Source: Mongoliitalea daihaiensis (GTDB lineage: Bacteria > Bacteroidota > Bacteroidia > Cytophagales > Cyclobacteriaceae). From it: a DNA stretch of 64,000 nucleotides. The first letter of the stretch is position 1; each line of letters begins with the position of its first letter. The stretch covers positions 2,826,001 through 2,890,000 of the forward strand of contig NZ_CP063779.1 of NCBI RefSeq assembly GCF_021596945.1. Reading direction: 5' to 3'. The position numbers and the translations under genes are program-made. Below, piece after piece: positions 54,895-62,969 of the stretch. Under the pieces are notes generated by a model. That model was not told where the DNA came from and ran no database searches. It worked only from the letters and a program-made list of their open reading frames with translations.

Positions 54895-55187
54895 TATTAA
54901 TTTATTTCCTCTCTCTACCACCAAGAGTCTCTCCATCCCCCAATATCCTAATATCCCAATATCCCCAAAACTATTTCCATTTATTTCCTCCCTCTACCAC
55001 CAAAAATCTCTCCATCCCCCAATATCTCAATATCCAATATCACCAATATCCCCAAAACTATTTCCATTTATTTCCTCCCTCTACCACCAAAAATCTCTCC
55101 ATCCCCCAATATCCCAATATCCCAATATCCCAATATCCCAATATCCCAATATCCCAATATCCTAATATCCTAATATCCCAATATCCC
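54895..55187. repeat. nested tandem repeats: ~90-bp unit containing an ATATCCCA octamer array
   Basis: A larger unit of roughly 85-90 bp ('TTATTTCCTCCCTCTACC', then 'AAATCTCTCCATCCCC', then AATATC repeats, then 'CCCCAAAACTATTTCC') occurs three times, starting near 54898, 54980 and 55068. In the third copy the inner part has grown into about ten tandem ATATCCCA or ATATCCTA octamers (about 55108-55187). It fills the gap between the moaA stop and moeA. Long open frames across it are repeat artefacts. Confidence 0.9.
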
Positions 55188-56168
55188 CTATCCCCCTATT
55201 TTAATCATACTCCTATTCTCAATCTTCTCTGCTTCTGCTGTGGTATAATCTGGAGTAAACTGACCTCCCAGGGCAGCATGTTTGTTCCAAATAGATTGGC
55301 GAATCAAAGGCTCAATATCTTTTCCTGCTCGGAGTGCGCCAAGAATATCCATTTCCTCTTTGCCAAAGAGGCAATTTTTCATTTTTCCATCAGCAGTAAT
55401 ACGCATCCTATTGCATGTACCACAAAAGTGTTCGCTCATCGTCGTAATGAAAGCAAAGGTTCCTAAAAACTCAGGAACTTGGTAAGCTTTCGCTGTATCG
55501 TTGGGAGCATCTTGGAGTTTGGTTACTTCATAGCGTTCTTTGACCATATCCAGCATTTTGGCAGCCGTCAGTACTTTTTCTTTGTTCCAATAATTACCTG
55601 TGAAGGGCATAAATTCGATAAAGCGTACATGGAGTGGATATTGTTCAGTCAATTGAACAAAGTTGACGAGTTCTCTTTCAATAATGCCATTCAAAGCAAC
55701 CACATTCACTTTGACCCGAAAATTATGGGTAAGGAGGAGGAGTATATTATCCCAGACTTTTTGGAATTGATCGCGCTTGGTCAGTTGAAAAAAAGTATCT
55801 GCACGAAGTGTGTCTAAACTGATATTTACTTTTTTGACCCCAGCTGTTTTGAGTTGCTCCAGATAGCGGTCAATAAGTACACCATTACTGGTTATGGTGA
55901 GTTCTACGGGAAGAGAGGAAAGCTTTTCTAGAATACTTGGGAATTCCTTACGAACGAGGGGTTCTCCTCCGGTGAGGCGTATTTTTTTTACACCCAATTC
56001 CACAAATTTCTTTGCGATCAACTCAATTTCATGCACCTGCATCAAATGGGCATTGGGCATGCTTTGAATGTCCTCATCGGGCATGCAGTAGCTACAACGG
56101 AAATTACAGCTATCCGTCAGGGATATTCGGAGGTAGTCATGTTTTCTGTTGAATTGATCTAGCAGCAT
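55188..56168 (-). CDS. moaA: GTP 3',8-cyclase MoaA
   Basis: Radical-SAM enzyme for the first step of molybdenum cofactor synthesis. 326 residues from ATG 56168; an upstream ATG at 56285 would add a poor 39-residue extension that overlaps the CHY gene's end. First [4Fe-4S] cluster: Cys21, 25 and 28 in 'SCNFRCSYCMPDED'; second cluster: 'SEHFCGTCNRMRITADG' and a third Cys in 'MKNCLFGKEE'. The C-terminus ends in Gly-Gly ('MIKIGG'), required in MoaA. First gene of the cofactor cluster proper. Confidence 0.94.
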   Translation of the reverse strand: MLLDQFNRKHDYLRISLTDSCNFRCSYCMPDEDIQSMPNAHLMQVHEIELIAKKFVELGVKKIRLTGGEPLVRKEFPSILEKLSSLPVELTITSNGVLIDRYLEQLKTAGVKKVNISLDTLRADTFFQLTKRDQFQKVWDNILLLLTHNFRVKVNVVALNGIIERELVNFVQLTEQYPLHVRFIEFMPFTGNYWNKEKVLTAAKMLDMVKERYEVTKLQDAPNDTAKAYQVPEFLGTFAFITTMSEHFCGTCNRMRITADGKMKNCLFGKEEMDILGALRAGKDIEPLIRQSIWNKHAALGGQFTPDYTTAEAEKIENRSMIKIGG

Positions 56169-56265
56169 GTAGAAAGCTATTGAGAATACAAGAAAAAGCG
56201 AAGATGTAAAGGAAATGTTCCGGGCTAGGGGGAAATTACATGAATGGAATCCTTCAAAAGTTAAT

Positions 56266-56763
56266 TTAAAAGGATTTTTTATCAATTTTCCCTAAACTTC
56301 TCATGCCAAAATAGGCTACTTCTTTCCTTTTTTCTGGAACATCAAAATAGAGATGATAGTGATTGCTACACCCTGGATTAAAGTTGGCATCACATTTCGG
56401 ACAGGTATTGTTGGAGTCCATGTATTCTTGGATGGTCAACTCATGTCCACCTACTCCACAAAGAATGGCTTTTTGGTCAAATTCATTTTTTGGCCAAACT
56501 TGGTGTGGATGGTCAGCTTCTTCTTCATGACAAGAAAAGCAGGGATAATATTTATCGCAGCATTTAAACTTAATGGCAATCACATCTAAAGCAGAATGCC
56601 AATGCACGCATCTGGTTTGGTTGTCAATCGATTTGCCAAAAACAGTGATGCCTTCGATTTCTATGATATTGAAGAGTGGTTTAGCCTCATTTTGACTATG
56701 GCTTTTGATGTTCACTCCTAGTAAGAAAAACAAAAGAAAGGCGACATCAGAAGTACGGTACAT
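56266..56763 (-). CDS. CHY zinc-finger protein with hydrophobic N-terminus
   Basis: A 165-residue protein with the CHY zinc-finger fold: 'TRCVHWHSALDVIAIKFKCC' followed by 'YYPCFSCHEEEADH', 'AILCGVGGHELTIQEYM' and 'TCPKCDANFNPGCSNHYHLYF', supplying many Cys/His zinc ligands. The first 25 residues are hydrophobic and could be a signal peptide ('AFLLFFLLGVNIKSHSQ'); most CHY proteins are cytosolic, so a shorter start is possible. In bacteria the function is unknown. It is upstream of moaA but spaced 97 bp. Confidence 0.82.
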   Translation of the reverse strand: MYRTSDVAFLLFFLLGVNIKSHSQNEAKPLFNIIEIEGITVFGKSIDNQTRCVHWHSALDVIAIKFKCCDKYYPCFSCHEEEADHPHQVWPKNEFDQKAILCGVGGHELTIQEYMDSNNTCPKCDANFNPGCSNHYHLYFDVPEKRKEVAYFGMRSLGKIDKKSF

Positions 56764-57002
56764 GAAAGGTGTTTTTTTGATAGATACAAAGTTAGAAGAA
56801 ATTGAGTATTACGCTAAATCCATTGCATATACGAGAAAATAGGAGGGGTACAGAGGATGCGTATGATTGGATCGCATGGATCTATTCTAGTCAATCGTTA
56901 TTCCCAAGATTTAAAAAATAAACGTTTAATTTCAATTTGCATATTCATATACTACCTACAGTTACGTATTTTTAAGAAATTCTTGAACTAGTCGAAAAGG
57001 AT

Positions 57003-57307
57003 ATGAAAAGAAAAAATCAATAAATGGTAAAGGCACCAAAATTACGCTTTATCAGGTTGATTTGAAGGAGTTTATTTCACTGAAGGATATAGCAAAGTAC
57101 AAAGACGCTAGCAGGACCGATGATATTGTAAAAAATTGGATTAGAAATCGGAAGACGATAGAATTGCTGGGATTTTGGGAACAGATTTATAAGCCCAATT
57201 TTAATCCCGTCGAATTCGAGGGGTTTAGGAAACAAGCAGGACTAAATAGTTTTGTTTTGACTCCTAAACGTTGGATAGAAACTTCCAATGCTGTTGGGAT
57301 TATTTAA
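57003..57307 (+). pseudogene. KilA-N domain gene remnant
   Basis: The frame 57062-57307 encodes 'FISLKDIAKYKDASRTDDIV', 'NWIRNRKTIELLGFWEQIYK' and 'GLNSFVLTPKRWIETSNAVG', the first half of a KilA-N DNA-binding domain as found in phage-related and mobile genes. The reading frame continues upstream as 'SINGKGTKITLYQVD' without a start; an ATG at 57003 ('MKRKN') lies one frame off, joined across an A-rich run. It ends early at TAA after 'NAVGII', where intact proteins continue for over 100 residues. Confidence 0.75.
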
Positions 57308-57345
57308 AAATTAAAGGCTTTTCACGTAAGTTTGTTGACAAATAA

Positions 57346-57972
57346 ATGAATTGTATGCGATACATCGGTGGATTTTTACTTTTCTTGAGTTTAGTTGCCT
57401 GCAGTCCTAGGGGACAGATATTAGCGCTCAACAAGGTGGATGTGCAACCCTTCATAGACTTAAGAGTACAGGAATCCATCATGCTCAGTTTTCCTCAAAA
57501 CTTATCTCAAGCTGATTTCAAAGCAGTAAGGGAATCCATGATTACGGGAGTTCGGATGCGGGGATTTCAGGATATTTTGGATATTGATGAGCATGATTTT
57601 GATTTAAAAGCAGCTCAGATCAACGACTTTTCTTTGGAAAGAAATATTCAACGTTTGTATGATAATTTGGGTGTAAGTTACTTTTTGGATATGCAGGTAG
57701 TCAGTAGAAAACCTTCTCGAAACTCAGGCTTAGGGTCTCAACTTCAGTACCGTGAGGCTATGGCGGCACCCTTCGCAGGTTCGCCTGGAATGATACCTGA
57801 ACCCGAACACCGTACCATAACTAGGTATACGCTTTATCAAACCAATGGCGTGATTCCTTTAGCTTCCATGGAAGTAATGTCCCGACATTTACAAAATAAT
57901 CAACTCGATGCCCGCGTGGTTAGGCAAGAATTGGAAGCCTTGTTTCAGCAAATATTTATGGCTGTGAATTGA
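57346..57972 (+). CDS. putative lipoprotein, function unknown
   Basis: A 208-residue lipoprotein: 'GFLLFLSLVACSPRG' gives lipid Cys19 (M4 at 57355 is an alternative start). The mature part has an alpha/beta pattern: 'QPFIDLRVQESIMLSFPQNL', 'GVRMRGFQDIL' and 'YFLDMQVVSRKPSRN', with a Pro/Gly-rich loop. No family recognised. It may be an outer-membrane protein facing the periplasm. Followed by a divergent-direction small membrane gene. Confidence 0.7.
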   Translation: MNCMRYIGGFLLFLSLVACSPRGQILALNKVDVQPFIDLRVQESIMLSFPQNLSQADFKAVRESMITGVRMRGFQDILDIDEHDFDLKAAQINDFSLERNIQRLYDNLGVSYFLDMQVVSRKPSRNSGLGSQLQYREAMAAPFAGSPGMIPEPEHRTITRYTLYQTNGVIPLASMEVMSRHLQNNQLDARVVRQELEALFQQIFMAVN

Positions 57973-58058
57973 AAGTAAAAGCTATTTGTATTTATGAGGA
58001 TAAATTGAGAAGAACAGCTTCTGATGACAAATGCTTTCAGATTAGATTTGTAAAAGAA

Positions 58059-58244
58059 TTACTTGACAAACCGAAACGGCAACATTACCAAATTCTGAAT
58101 AAAATTTAATGATAGATTTACTGCAAATCCAAGCAATCGGAAGGGAAGTAAAAGTAGCCAAACCAGCGGGTAAAGAATCAATGCGAGCAAGGCCAAGGGC
58201 CAGCAAAGGATACATAGGATCAACCACAAGAGGAAAGTTAGCAT
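58059..58244 (-). CDS. 61-residue hydrophobic membrane protein
   Basis: A short protein consisting almost entirely of hydrophobic helices: 'MLTFLLWLILCILCWPLALL' and 'LYPLVWLLLLPFRLLGFAV', ending with a basic 'MLPFRFVK'. I recognise the pattern as a small conserved Bacteroidota membrane protein; the role is unknown. Plus-strand frames over the same bases are shadows. Two transmembrane segments are likely. Confidence 0.6.
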   Translation of the reverse strand: MLTFLLWLILCILCWPLALLALILYPLVWLLLLPFRLLGFAVNLSLNFIQNLVMLPFRFVK

Positions 58245-58344
58245 TGTCGGTGTTTTTCATTTACCTTTTCAAAGTTTATGCCGTGGTTGAAAACTACCTC
58301 TAATGACAATAAATCGGGGTTAGGGTCATATGAATGCACGATTT

Positions 58345-58371
58345 CGGACATTCTGAATTGTTTCCTGTCCG
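58345..58371. promoter_or_regulatory. CGGACA/TGTCCG inverted repeat
   Basis: Arms CGGACA (58345-58350) and TGTCCG (58366-58371) with a 15-base spacer, in the 237-bp gap before the 595-residue protein gene. Possible operator; no other support. Confidence 0.25.
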
Positions 58372-58481
58372 TTTGTGTAAAAAATCAAACTTTTTCAAAA
58401 GCCTGATGAATATCATCTTTTATCTCAGGGTTAAGTCCCTTCTTTGTAGCTGTGTTTTTATTTCATACAATCATTAGTGCC

Positions 58482-60269
58482 ATGAATCAAGCTTTGCATC
58501 AGTTTCATATCCCGGTAATGGGATTGGGATTTACCATAGACTCTCCACTGAAAGTAGCCAAATTCGGAATTACATCTGTCGTTTCCATTGTTGATGATCA
58601 TCTGCTTGAGGAAATGCGGAGAATTTATTCCCGAAAGTATGCTGTGCCTTACATCCCGATTTTAGAAGGAGAGGAGGATCATAGAGCCAAACGTGTAACT
58701 GCTTATTTGGACCTTTTGCATGACTTAGTGGACCAGCAAGTAAATCAGCTACGTGTAGAGGACTTTGAATCGTCCACAAGCATTCATAATTTTTTTGAAC
58801 TCCTGCCAAGTAATCATACTTATGCGGTAATTTACCGACAAATGTTGGAAGCAAATGGAGAGGAACGATTCGCTTTACAAGAGCAATTGCGAACATTCAT
58901 CCAAGCGGGAAACATTGATGTCAACATTATGACAAAGGTGGATAAGATCAATCGGACCAAGACAGGAGAGGTTCTTCCTCGGGAATACTCGGATGCTTTG
59001 GCAGCTTTGCGAGGTTTTGCCAAAAGTAAGGTCAGAGGAAATGTAGTGTTTTCTGCCGGATTGAATCCAGCGCTTTACAGTTATTTGGAGGAGTTTGAGG
59101 ATTTTTTTCCTGATAAAGCAGGTACTATTGCCAAAGGAGTGATTTTGAAAGTTTCTGACTATCGTTCTGCAATGATTCAGGGCCGGTTTTTAGCTAAAAA
59201 AGGTATTTGGGTCAACGAGTTTAGGATAGAGTCTGGCTTAAATTGTGGAGGCCATGCCTTTGCAACGGATGGGATTTTGGCAGGACCGATTTTGGAAGAA
59301 TTTAAAAATAATAAGAAGTCTTTAGCAGATTTGCTAAGAGAAAGCTGTAATCAAGCACTCTTAAGCAAAGGGCGTTTTTTGATCACAGACGATACTCTTC
59401 CCAAAATCACCTATCAAGGGGGCCTTGGGAATGCACAAGAAAATGAGTTTTTACTAAACCATTATGCCTTGGATGGGACCGGCTGGGGAAGTCCATTTCT
59501 TTTGGTGCCAGAAGCCACCAGTGTGGATGATGAAACACTTCAGCGGATCTTGGAAGCTAAAAAGTCAGACTATTACTTAAGTCATGCCTCGCCCTTGGGA
59601 GTACCTTTCAACAACCTGAGAACTAGCACAGGGGAAGATCAGCGCAAAGCAAGAATCGAAAAAAATAGAGCAGGAAGTCCTTGCTACAAGAAGTTTTTAG
59701 CATTCAGTACTGAGTATTCAGAAAAACCAATTTGTACAGCCTCCAGAGAATACCAACATTTAAAATTGAAGCAATTCAATGCAGGGGAAGTTTCACAAGA
59801 GGAAATGACGGAAGTTTTAGAAAAGGATTGTCTGTGTGAAGGCTTAAGTGCTCCGGCGATATTGCATGCGGGAGAAGTACCTGCACGAAATTTAAAAGCA
59901 GTGACCATTTGTCCAGGTCCTAATTTGGCTTATTTTAAAGGAATTTATAGCTTGAAGGAAATGGTAGGCCATATCTATGGAAAATTGCAATTGCCTTTAG
60001 ACCCTGAGCGTCCCCATGTATTTATCAAAGAATTGCAGTTGTATGTGCAACACCTTCAAAAAGAAATGGAGAAGACCTTGCCAGAACAAACAGCCAAATA
60101 CGCTAGCTACTTGGAAAAGTTTAAAGGGAATTTGCTCGAAGGAATGAATTACTACAAAGAATTGGCGAATCAATGGAGTATGGATACGGAAGAAGTGATG
60201 AGCAGCTTCAAAGCACAGTTGCAAGCTTTAGAGGATGAGGTGAAGGGATTAGTTCCTGTGATAGTTTAA
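58482..60269 (+). CDS. large conserved protein of unknown function
   Basis: A 595-residue cytosolic protein from ATG 58482 (an in-frame start ten codons upstream is less likely). No signal or membrane segment. 'FHIPVMGLGFTIDSPLKVAK' and 'NEFRIESGLNCGGHAFATDG' followed by 'ILAGPILEEFK' look like strands and loops of a TIM-barrel oxidoreductase, and a cluster of cysteines lies at 'KDCLCEGLSAPAIL' and 'VTICPGPNLAYF'. I do not recognise the family and assign no reaction. Its last 36 codons are duplicated at 62413-62524 beyond the insertion sequence. It ends at a terminator. Confidence 0.75.
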   Translation: MNQALHQFHIPVMGLGFTIDSPLKVAKFGITSVVSIVDDHLLEEMRRIYSRKYAVPYIPILEGEEDHRAKRVTAYLDLLHDLVDQQVNQLRVEDFESSTSIHNFFELLPSNHTYAVIYRQMLEANGEERFALQEQLRTFIQAGNIDVNIMTKVDKINRTKTGEVLPREYSDALAALRGFAKSKVRGNVVFSAGLNPALYSYLEEFEDFFPDKAGTIAKGVILKVSDYRSAMIQGRFLAKKGIWVNEFRIESGLNCGGHAFATDGILAGPILEEFKNNKKSLADLLRESCNQALLSKGRFLITDDTLPKITYQGGLGNAQENEFLLNHYALDGTGWGSPFLLVPEATSVDDETLQRILEAKKSDYYLSHASPLGVPFNNLRTSTGEDQRKARIEKNRAGSPCYKKFLAFSTEYSEKPICTASREYQHLKLKQFNAGEVSQEEMTEVLEKDCLCEGLSAPAILHAGEVPARNLKAVTICPGPNLAYFKGIYSLKEMVGHIYGKLQLPLDPERPHVFIKELQLYVQHLQKEMEKTLPEQTAKYASYLEKFKGNLLEGMNYYKELANQWSMDTEEVMSSFKAQLQALEDEVKGLVPVIV

Positions 60270-60278
60270 AACTTATAT

Positions 60279-60314
60279 AAAAGCTAATGTGATTTTGGTC
60301 GCATTGGCTTTTTA
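60279..60314 (+). terminator. Rho-independent terminator
   Basis: Stem AAAGCTAATG/CATTGGCTTT (one T-G pair) followed by TTTATTTTT, just after the 595-residue protein gene. A second copy lies at 62534-62569. Confidence 0.75.
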
Positions 60315-60345
60315 TTTTTCCTTTTATTTTGCAATCATATTGCAA

Positions 60346-60714
60346 ATGATTAAGTCTCTCTTCCATATCGCTACGTCGGTTTTGATTCTCTTGATGGGGA
60401 TGAATTACTCCATTATTCAAGCAGAGTTTTATCTGAATAGAGCCAAAATTGCAGAAGCACTTTGTGAAAACAAGAACAAACCTGAATTGGCATGTGATGG
60501 GCTTTGTGTATTAGGAAACAGATTGTCTGAAGAAAAAGAAAAGAATGAGAGTTCAATAATCTATGAGTTCCAAATTTTCCTCTACATTTTGCCAGATATT
60601 TTTGAGCTAGACAAAAATGACAGCTTTCCCAACTGTAGGCAATATACACAATCATCAACTCAACAACTGATTTCACAGCTTAGCCTTGATTTTTTTCATC
60701 CTCCAAAAATTTAA
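60346..60714 (+). CDS. small cysteine-containing exported protein (copy 1)
   Basis: A 122-residue protein from ATG 60346: an N-terminal hydrophobic helix ('SLFHIATSVLILLMGMNYSI') then 'RAKIAEALCENKNKPELACDGLCVLGNRL'-type sequence with the pattern C-x2-K-x2-P-x3-C-x-G-x-C, and a second hydrophobic stretch ('FQIFLYILPDIF'). Proteins with this Cys pattern are frequent upstream of Bacteroidota TonB-dependent receptors. The identical second copy stands directly before an OprC-like receptor, which suggests a metal (copper) link. This copy is separated from the receptor by the insertion sequence. Confidence 0.72.
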   Translation: MIKSLFHIATSVLILLMGMNYSIIQAEFYLNRAKIAEALCENKNKPELACDGLCVLGNRLSEEKEKNESSIIYEFQIFLYILPDIFELDKNDSFPNCRQYTQSSTQQLISQLSLDFFHPPKI

Positions 60715-60762
60715 TAAATCACTTTCTTGAAATTTAATGAAGCGATTAGCTTCACTCGTTTT

Positions 60763-62412
60763 CCTGTTTTGTGCGGGCACACTTTAGTTCAAAATTAAGT
60801 CATTGAAATTTAATGGATTATTTCGATTGATTTTGTGTTTTTGGGTGTCTCGGATTATTTTTAGTTTATGTTTGTGAGACGTAAAAGGAATTCTAGCGGT
60901 AGCTTTAGTGTACAGATTATCCAAAAAGTAGGCAGAATCAATAAAGTTGTCAAGTCATTAGGCAGTTCTTTTGATGAATCAGAGCTTGTTCTCCTTGAAA
61001 GGCAGGCCTTACTTGAAATTGAGAAAATGAAGGGTCAGGCTTCCCTGTTTTCCAATGATAGGGATACCAACCTAAAATCTGTGCTTTCCAATGTAAGTAA
61101 TAGCGAAATAGAGCTTATTGGTCCTGATAATATTCTTGGAAAGGTTTATGAGTCAATAGGGTATCACACTATCGGATTAGATGAGCTTTTCAGAGACCTG
61201 ATCATGTCTAGGCTTGTTTATCCTGGATCCAAGCTGAAAACCATCGATTATCTTGCCAGGTTCAAGAACAAGGAAATCAGCGTTTATTCCATCTATCGGT
61301 ATATGGATAAGATCCATAGAAATTATAAAGATAGGATTGAAGCGTTGACATTTAAACACTTCAAGGATATTTTAGGGGGGAATATCGGCCTTATTTTTTA
61401 CGATATGACTACGTTATACTTCGAGGTGCCAGATGAAGATGATTTACGGAAAATAGGCTATTCAAAAGACGGCAAGCATCAGCATCCCCAGATCAAATTA
61501 GGGTTGCTAGTAGGACCTGATGGCTACCCCTTGGGGTATGATATTTTGAAGGAAGCACTTATGAAGGGCATACACTTATTCCTGTATTGAAGAATATTGA
61601 AAAGAAGTTTTCTATTGACAAACCTATTGTGATTGCTGATGCAGGTTTACTGTCATCGACCAATATCGATGCACTCATCAGCAATGGGTACAAGTTTGTC
61701 CTAGGAGGTAAAATCAAGAATGAAAGTGCTGAAATCAAAAATAAAATCCAACAACTGGAGGTTACCGAAGACAAACCAAGGGAAGTGAAAAAGGATGGTT
61801 ATAGGCTTATTGTGAGCTTTTCAGAAAAACGGAGGAAGAAGGATTCTCATAATCGGGAAAAGGGCCTTAAAAGCTTGAAAAAAAGGTTAAAAACGGGAAA
61901 CTAGATAAAAATAGATCAATAACAGAGGGTATAACAAATACCTCAAGTTGGAATCAGAAATAAAAGTAGCTATCGATTACACTAAATATGAAATGGATGC
62001 TAGATGGGACGGTTTGAAGGGCTATCTGACAAACACGTCTATGAAGCCAGTTGAAGTCATTGCAGCATATGGAAACCTGTGGCATATCGAGAAAGCTTTC
62101 CGAATAAGTAAAACTGATATCAGAATAAGACCTATTTATCACCGTATACCAAGAAGAATAGAAACACACATCTGTATCTGTTTTGTGTCTTATGCAGTTT
62201 TCAAGGAGCTAGAAAGAATGTTAAAAATATCTAAAGCGGGTTTTTCTGCAACAAGAGCAATAGAGCTGACAAAAAACATGTATCAGATAAAAGTTTTCCT
62301 TCCAGATTCAAAAACTTATACAACTATACCGCTTAAACCAACCGAGGAACAGCAAGAACTTATCTCAGTTATTATGAAAATTTAGCGTGGGTGTCCCATC
62401 GCACAAAACAGG
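60763..62412 (+). mobile_element. IS1634-family insertion sequence
   Basis: A 1650-bp element bounded by a perfect 13-bp terminal inverted repeat CCTGTTTTGTGCG (60763-60775 and 62400-62412 in complement), which continues imperfectly to about 20 bp. It encodes one IS1634-type transposase, now in several frames. It is flanked by direct repeats of about 605 bp. The founding IS1634 of Mycoplasma mycoides is known for long, variable direct repeats, which fits. The element separates copy 1 of the small Cys protein gene from the TonB receptor. Confidence 0.9.
60868..62385 (+). pseudogene. IS1634-family transposase, frameshifted
   Basis: The transposase is spread over three frames: 60868-61590 ('MFVRRKRNSSGSFSVQII', 'LIFYDMTTLYFEV' with the first DDE Asp), 61587-61904 ('PIVIADAGLLSS' with the second Asp) and about 61921-62385 ('YGNLWHIEKAFRISKTDIR' with the Glu region). 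The first shift is at the T4 run 61544-61547: adding one T restores 'DIFEGSTYEGHTLIPVL'. Two more one-base losses (near 61898-61900 and 61918-61922) join the rest as 'KLDKNRSI' then 'NRGYNKYLKLESEI'. All three fit single-base deletions in homopolymers. Joined, it has about 505 residues. Confidence 0.88.
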
Positions 62413-62524
62413 AGAATTGGCGAATCAATGGAGTATGGATACGGAAGAAGTGATGAGCAGCTTCAAAGCACAGTTGCAAGCTTTAGAGGATGAGGTGAAG
62501 GGATTAGTTCCTGTGATAGTTTAA
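62413..62524 (+). pseudogene. duplicated 3' end of the 595-residue protein gene
   Basis: The last 36 codons ('ELANQWSMDTEEVMSSF' to 'GLVPVIV') and stop of the gene at 58482-60269, repeated because they lie within the target duplication. No start codon or promoter of its own. Confidence 0.9.
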
Positions 62525-62533
62525 AACTTATAT

Positions 62534-62569
62534 AAAAGCTAATGTGATTTTGGTCGCATTGGCTTTTTA
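62534..62569 (+). terminator. Rho-independent terminator (second copy)
   Basis: Same hairpin and U-tract as at 60279-60314, carried by the right direct repeat. It would stop transcription leaving the insertion sequence before the small Cys protein gene. Confidence 0.72.
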
Positions 62570-62600
62570 TTTTTCCTTTTATTTTGCAATCATATTGCAA

Positions 62601-62969
62601 ATGATTAAGTCTCTCTTCCATATCGCTACGTCGGTTTTGATTCTCTTGATGGGGATGAATTACTCCATTATTCAAGCAGAGTTTTATCTGAATAGAGCCA
62701 AAATTGCAGAAGCACTTTGTGAAAACAAGAACAAACCTGAATTGGCATGTGATGGGCTTTGTGTATTAGGAAACAGATTGTCTGAAGAAAAAGAAAAGAA
62801 TGAGAGTTCAATAATCTATGAGTTCCAAATTTTCCTCTACATTTTGCCAGATATTTTTGAGCTAGACAAAAATGACAGCTTTCCCAACTGTAGGCAATAT
62901 ACACAATCATCAACTCAACAACTGATTTCACAGCTTAGCCTTGATTTTTTTCATCCTCCAAAAATTTAA
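62601..62969 (+). CDS. small cysteine-containing exported protein (copy 2)
   Basis: Identical to the 122-residue protein at 60346-60714: hydrophobic N-terminus, then C-x2-K-x2-P-x3-C-x-G-x-C. This copy keeps the ancestral position, 119 bp upstream of the TonB-dependent receptor, and is probably transcribed with it. The cysteines could carry or sense a metal during uptake; this is inferred from the receptor type. No enzyme domain seen. Confidence 0.75.
   Translation: MIKSLFHIATSVLILLMGMNYSIIQAEFYLNRAKIAEALCENKNKPELACDGLCVLGNRLSEEKEKNESSIIYEFQIFLYILPDIFELDKNDSFPNCRQYTQSSTQQLISQLSLDFFHPPKI

Larger units (their letters stand above)
60158..60762. repeat. left copy of the ~605-bp direct repeat flanking the insertion sequence
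   Basis: This block matches 62413-63017, as far as I can compare by eye without a difference. It covers the last 36 codons of the 595-residue protein gene, its terminator, and the whole 122-residue protein gene. The offset is constant at 2255 bp, so there is no indel between copies. It is best read as an exceptionally long target-site duplication. Confidence 0.92.

Noticed and set aside
55100-55187. Regular short repeats that could suggest a CRISPR array
   Set aside because: The unit is an 8-bp tandem repeat with no unique spacers, and no cas genes are nearby.
54825-55466. A long plus-strand open frame (over 200 codons) across the moaA-moeA gap
   Set aside because: Its translation is a monotonous 'SQYPNIPI' repeat from the tandem DNA and it runs antisense into moaA; it is a repeat artefact, not a gene.
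58109-58303. A plus-strand frame opposite the 61-residue membrane protein
   Set aside because: The minus-strand frame gives clean hydrophobic helices with a basic end; the plus-strand product is low-complexity Lys/Ala/Arg and is its shadow.
61540-61590. Programmed ribosomal frameshifting in the transposase
   Set aside because: No canonical slippery heptamer or following stem was seen, and two further shifts occur downstream; single-base losses in homopolymers explain all three.
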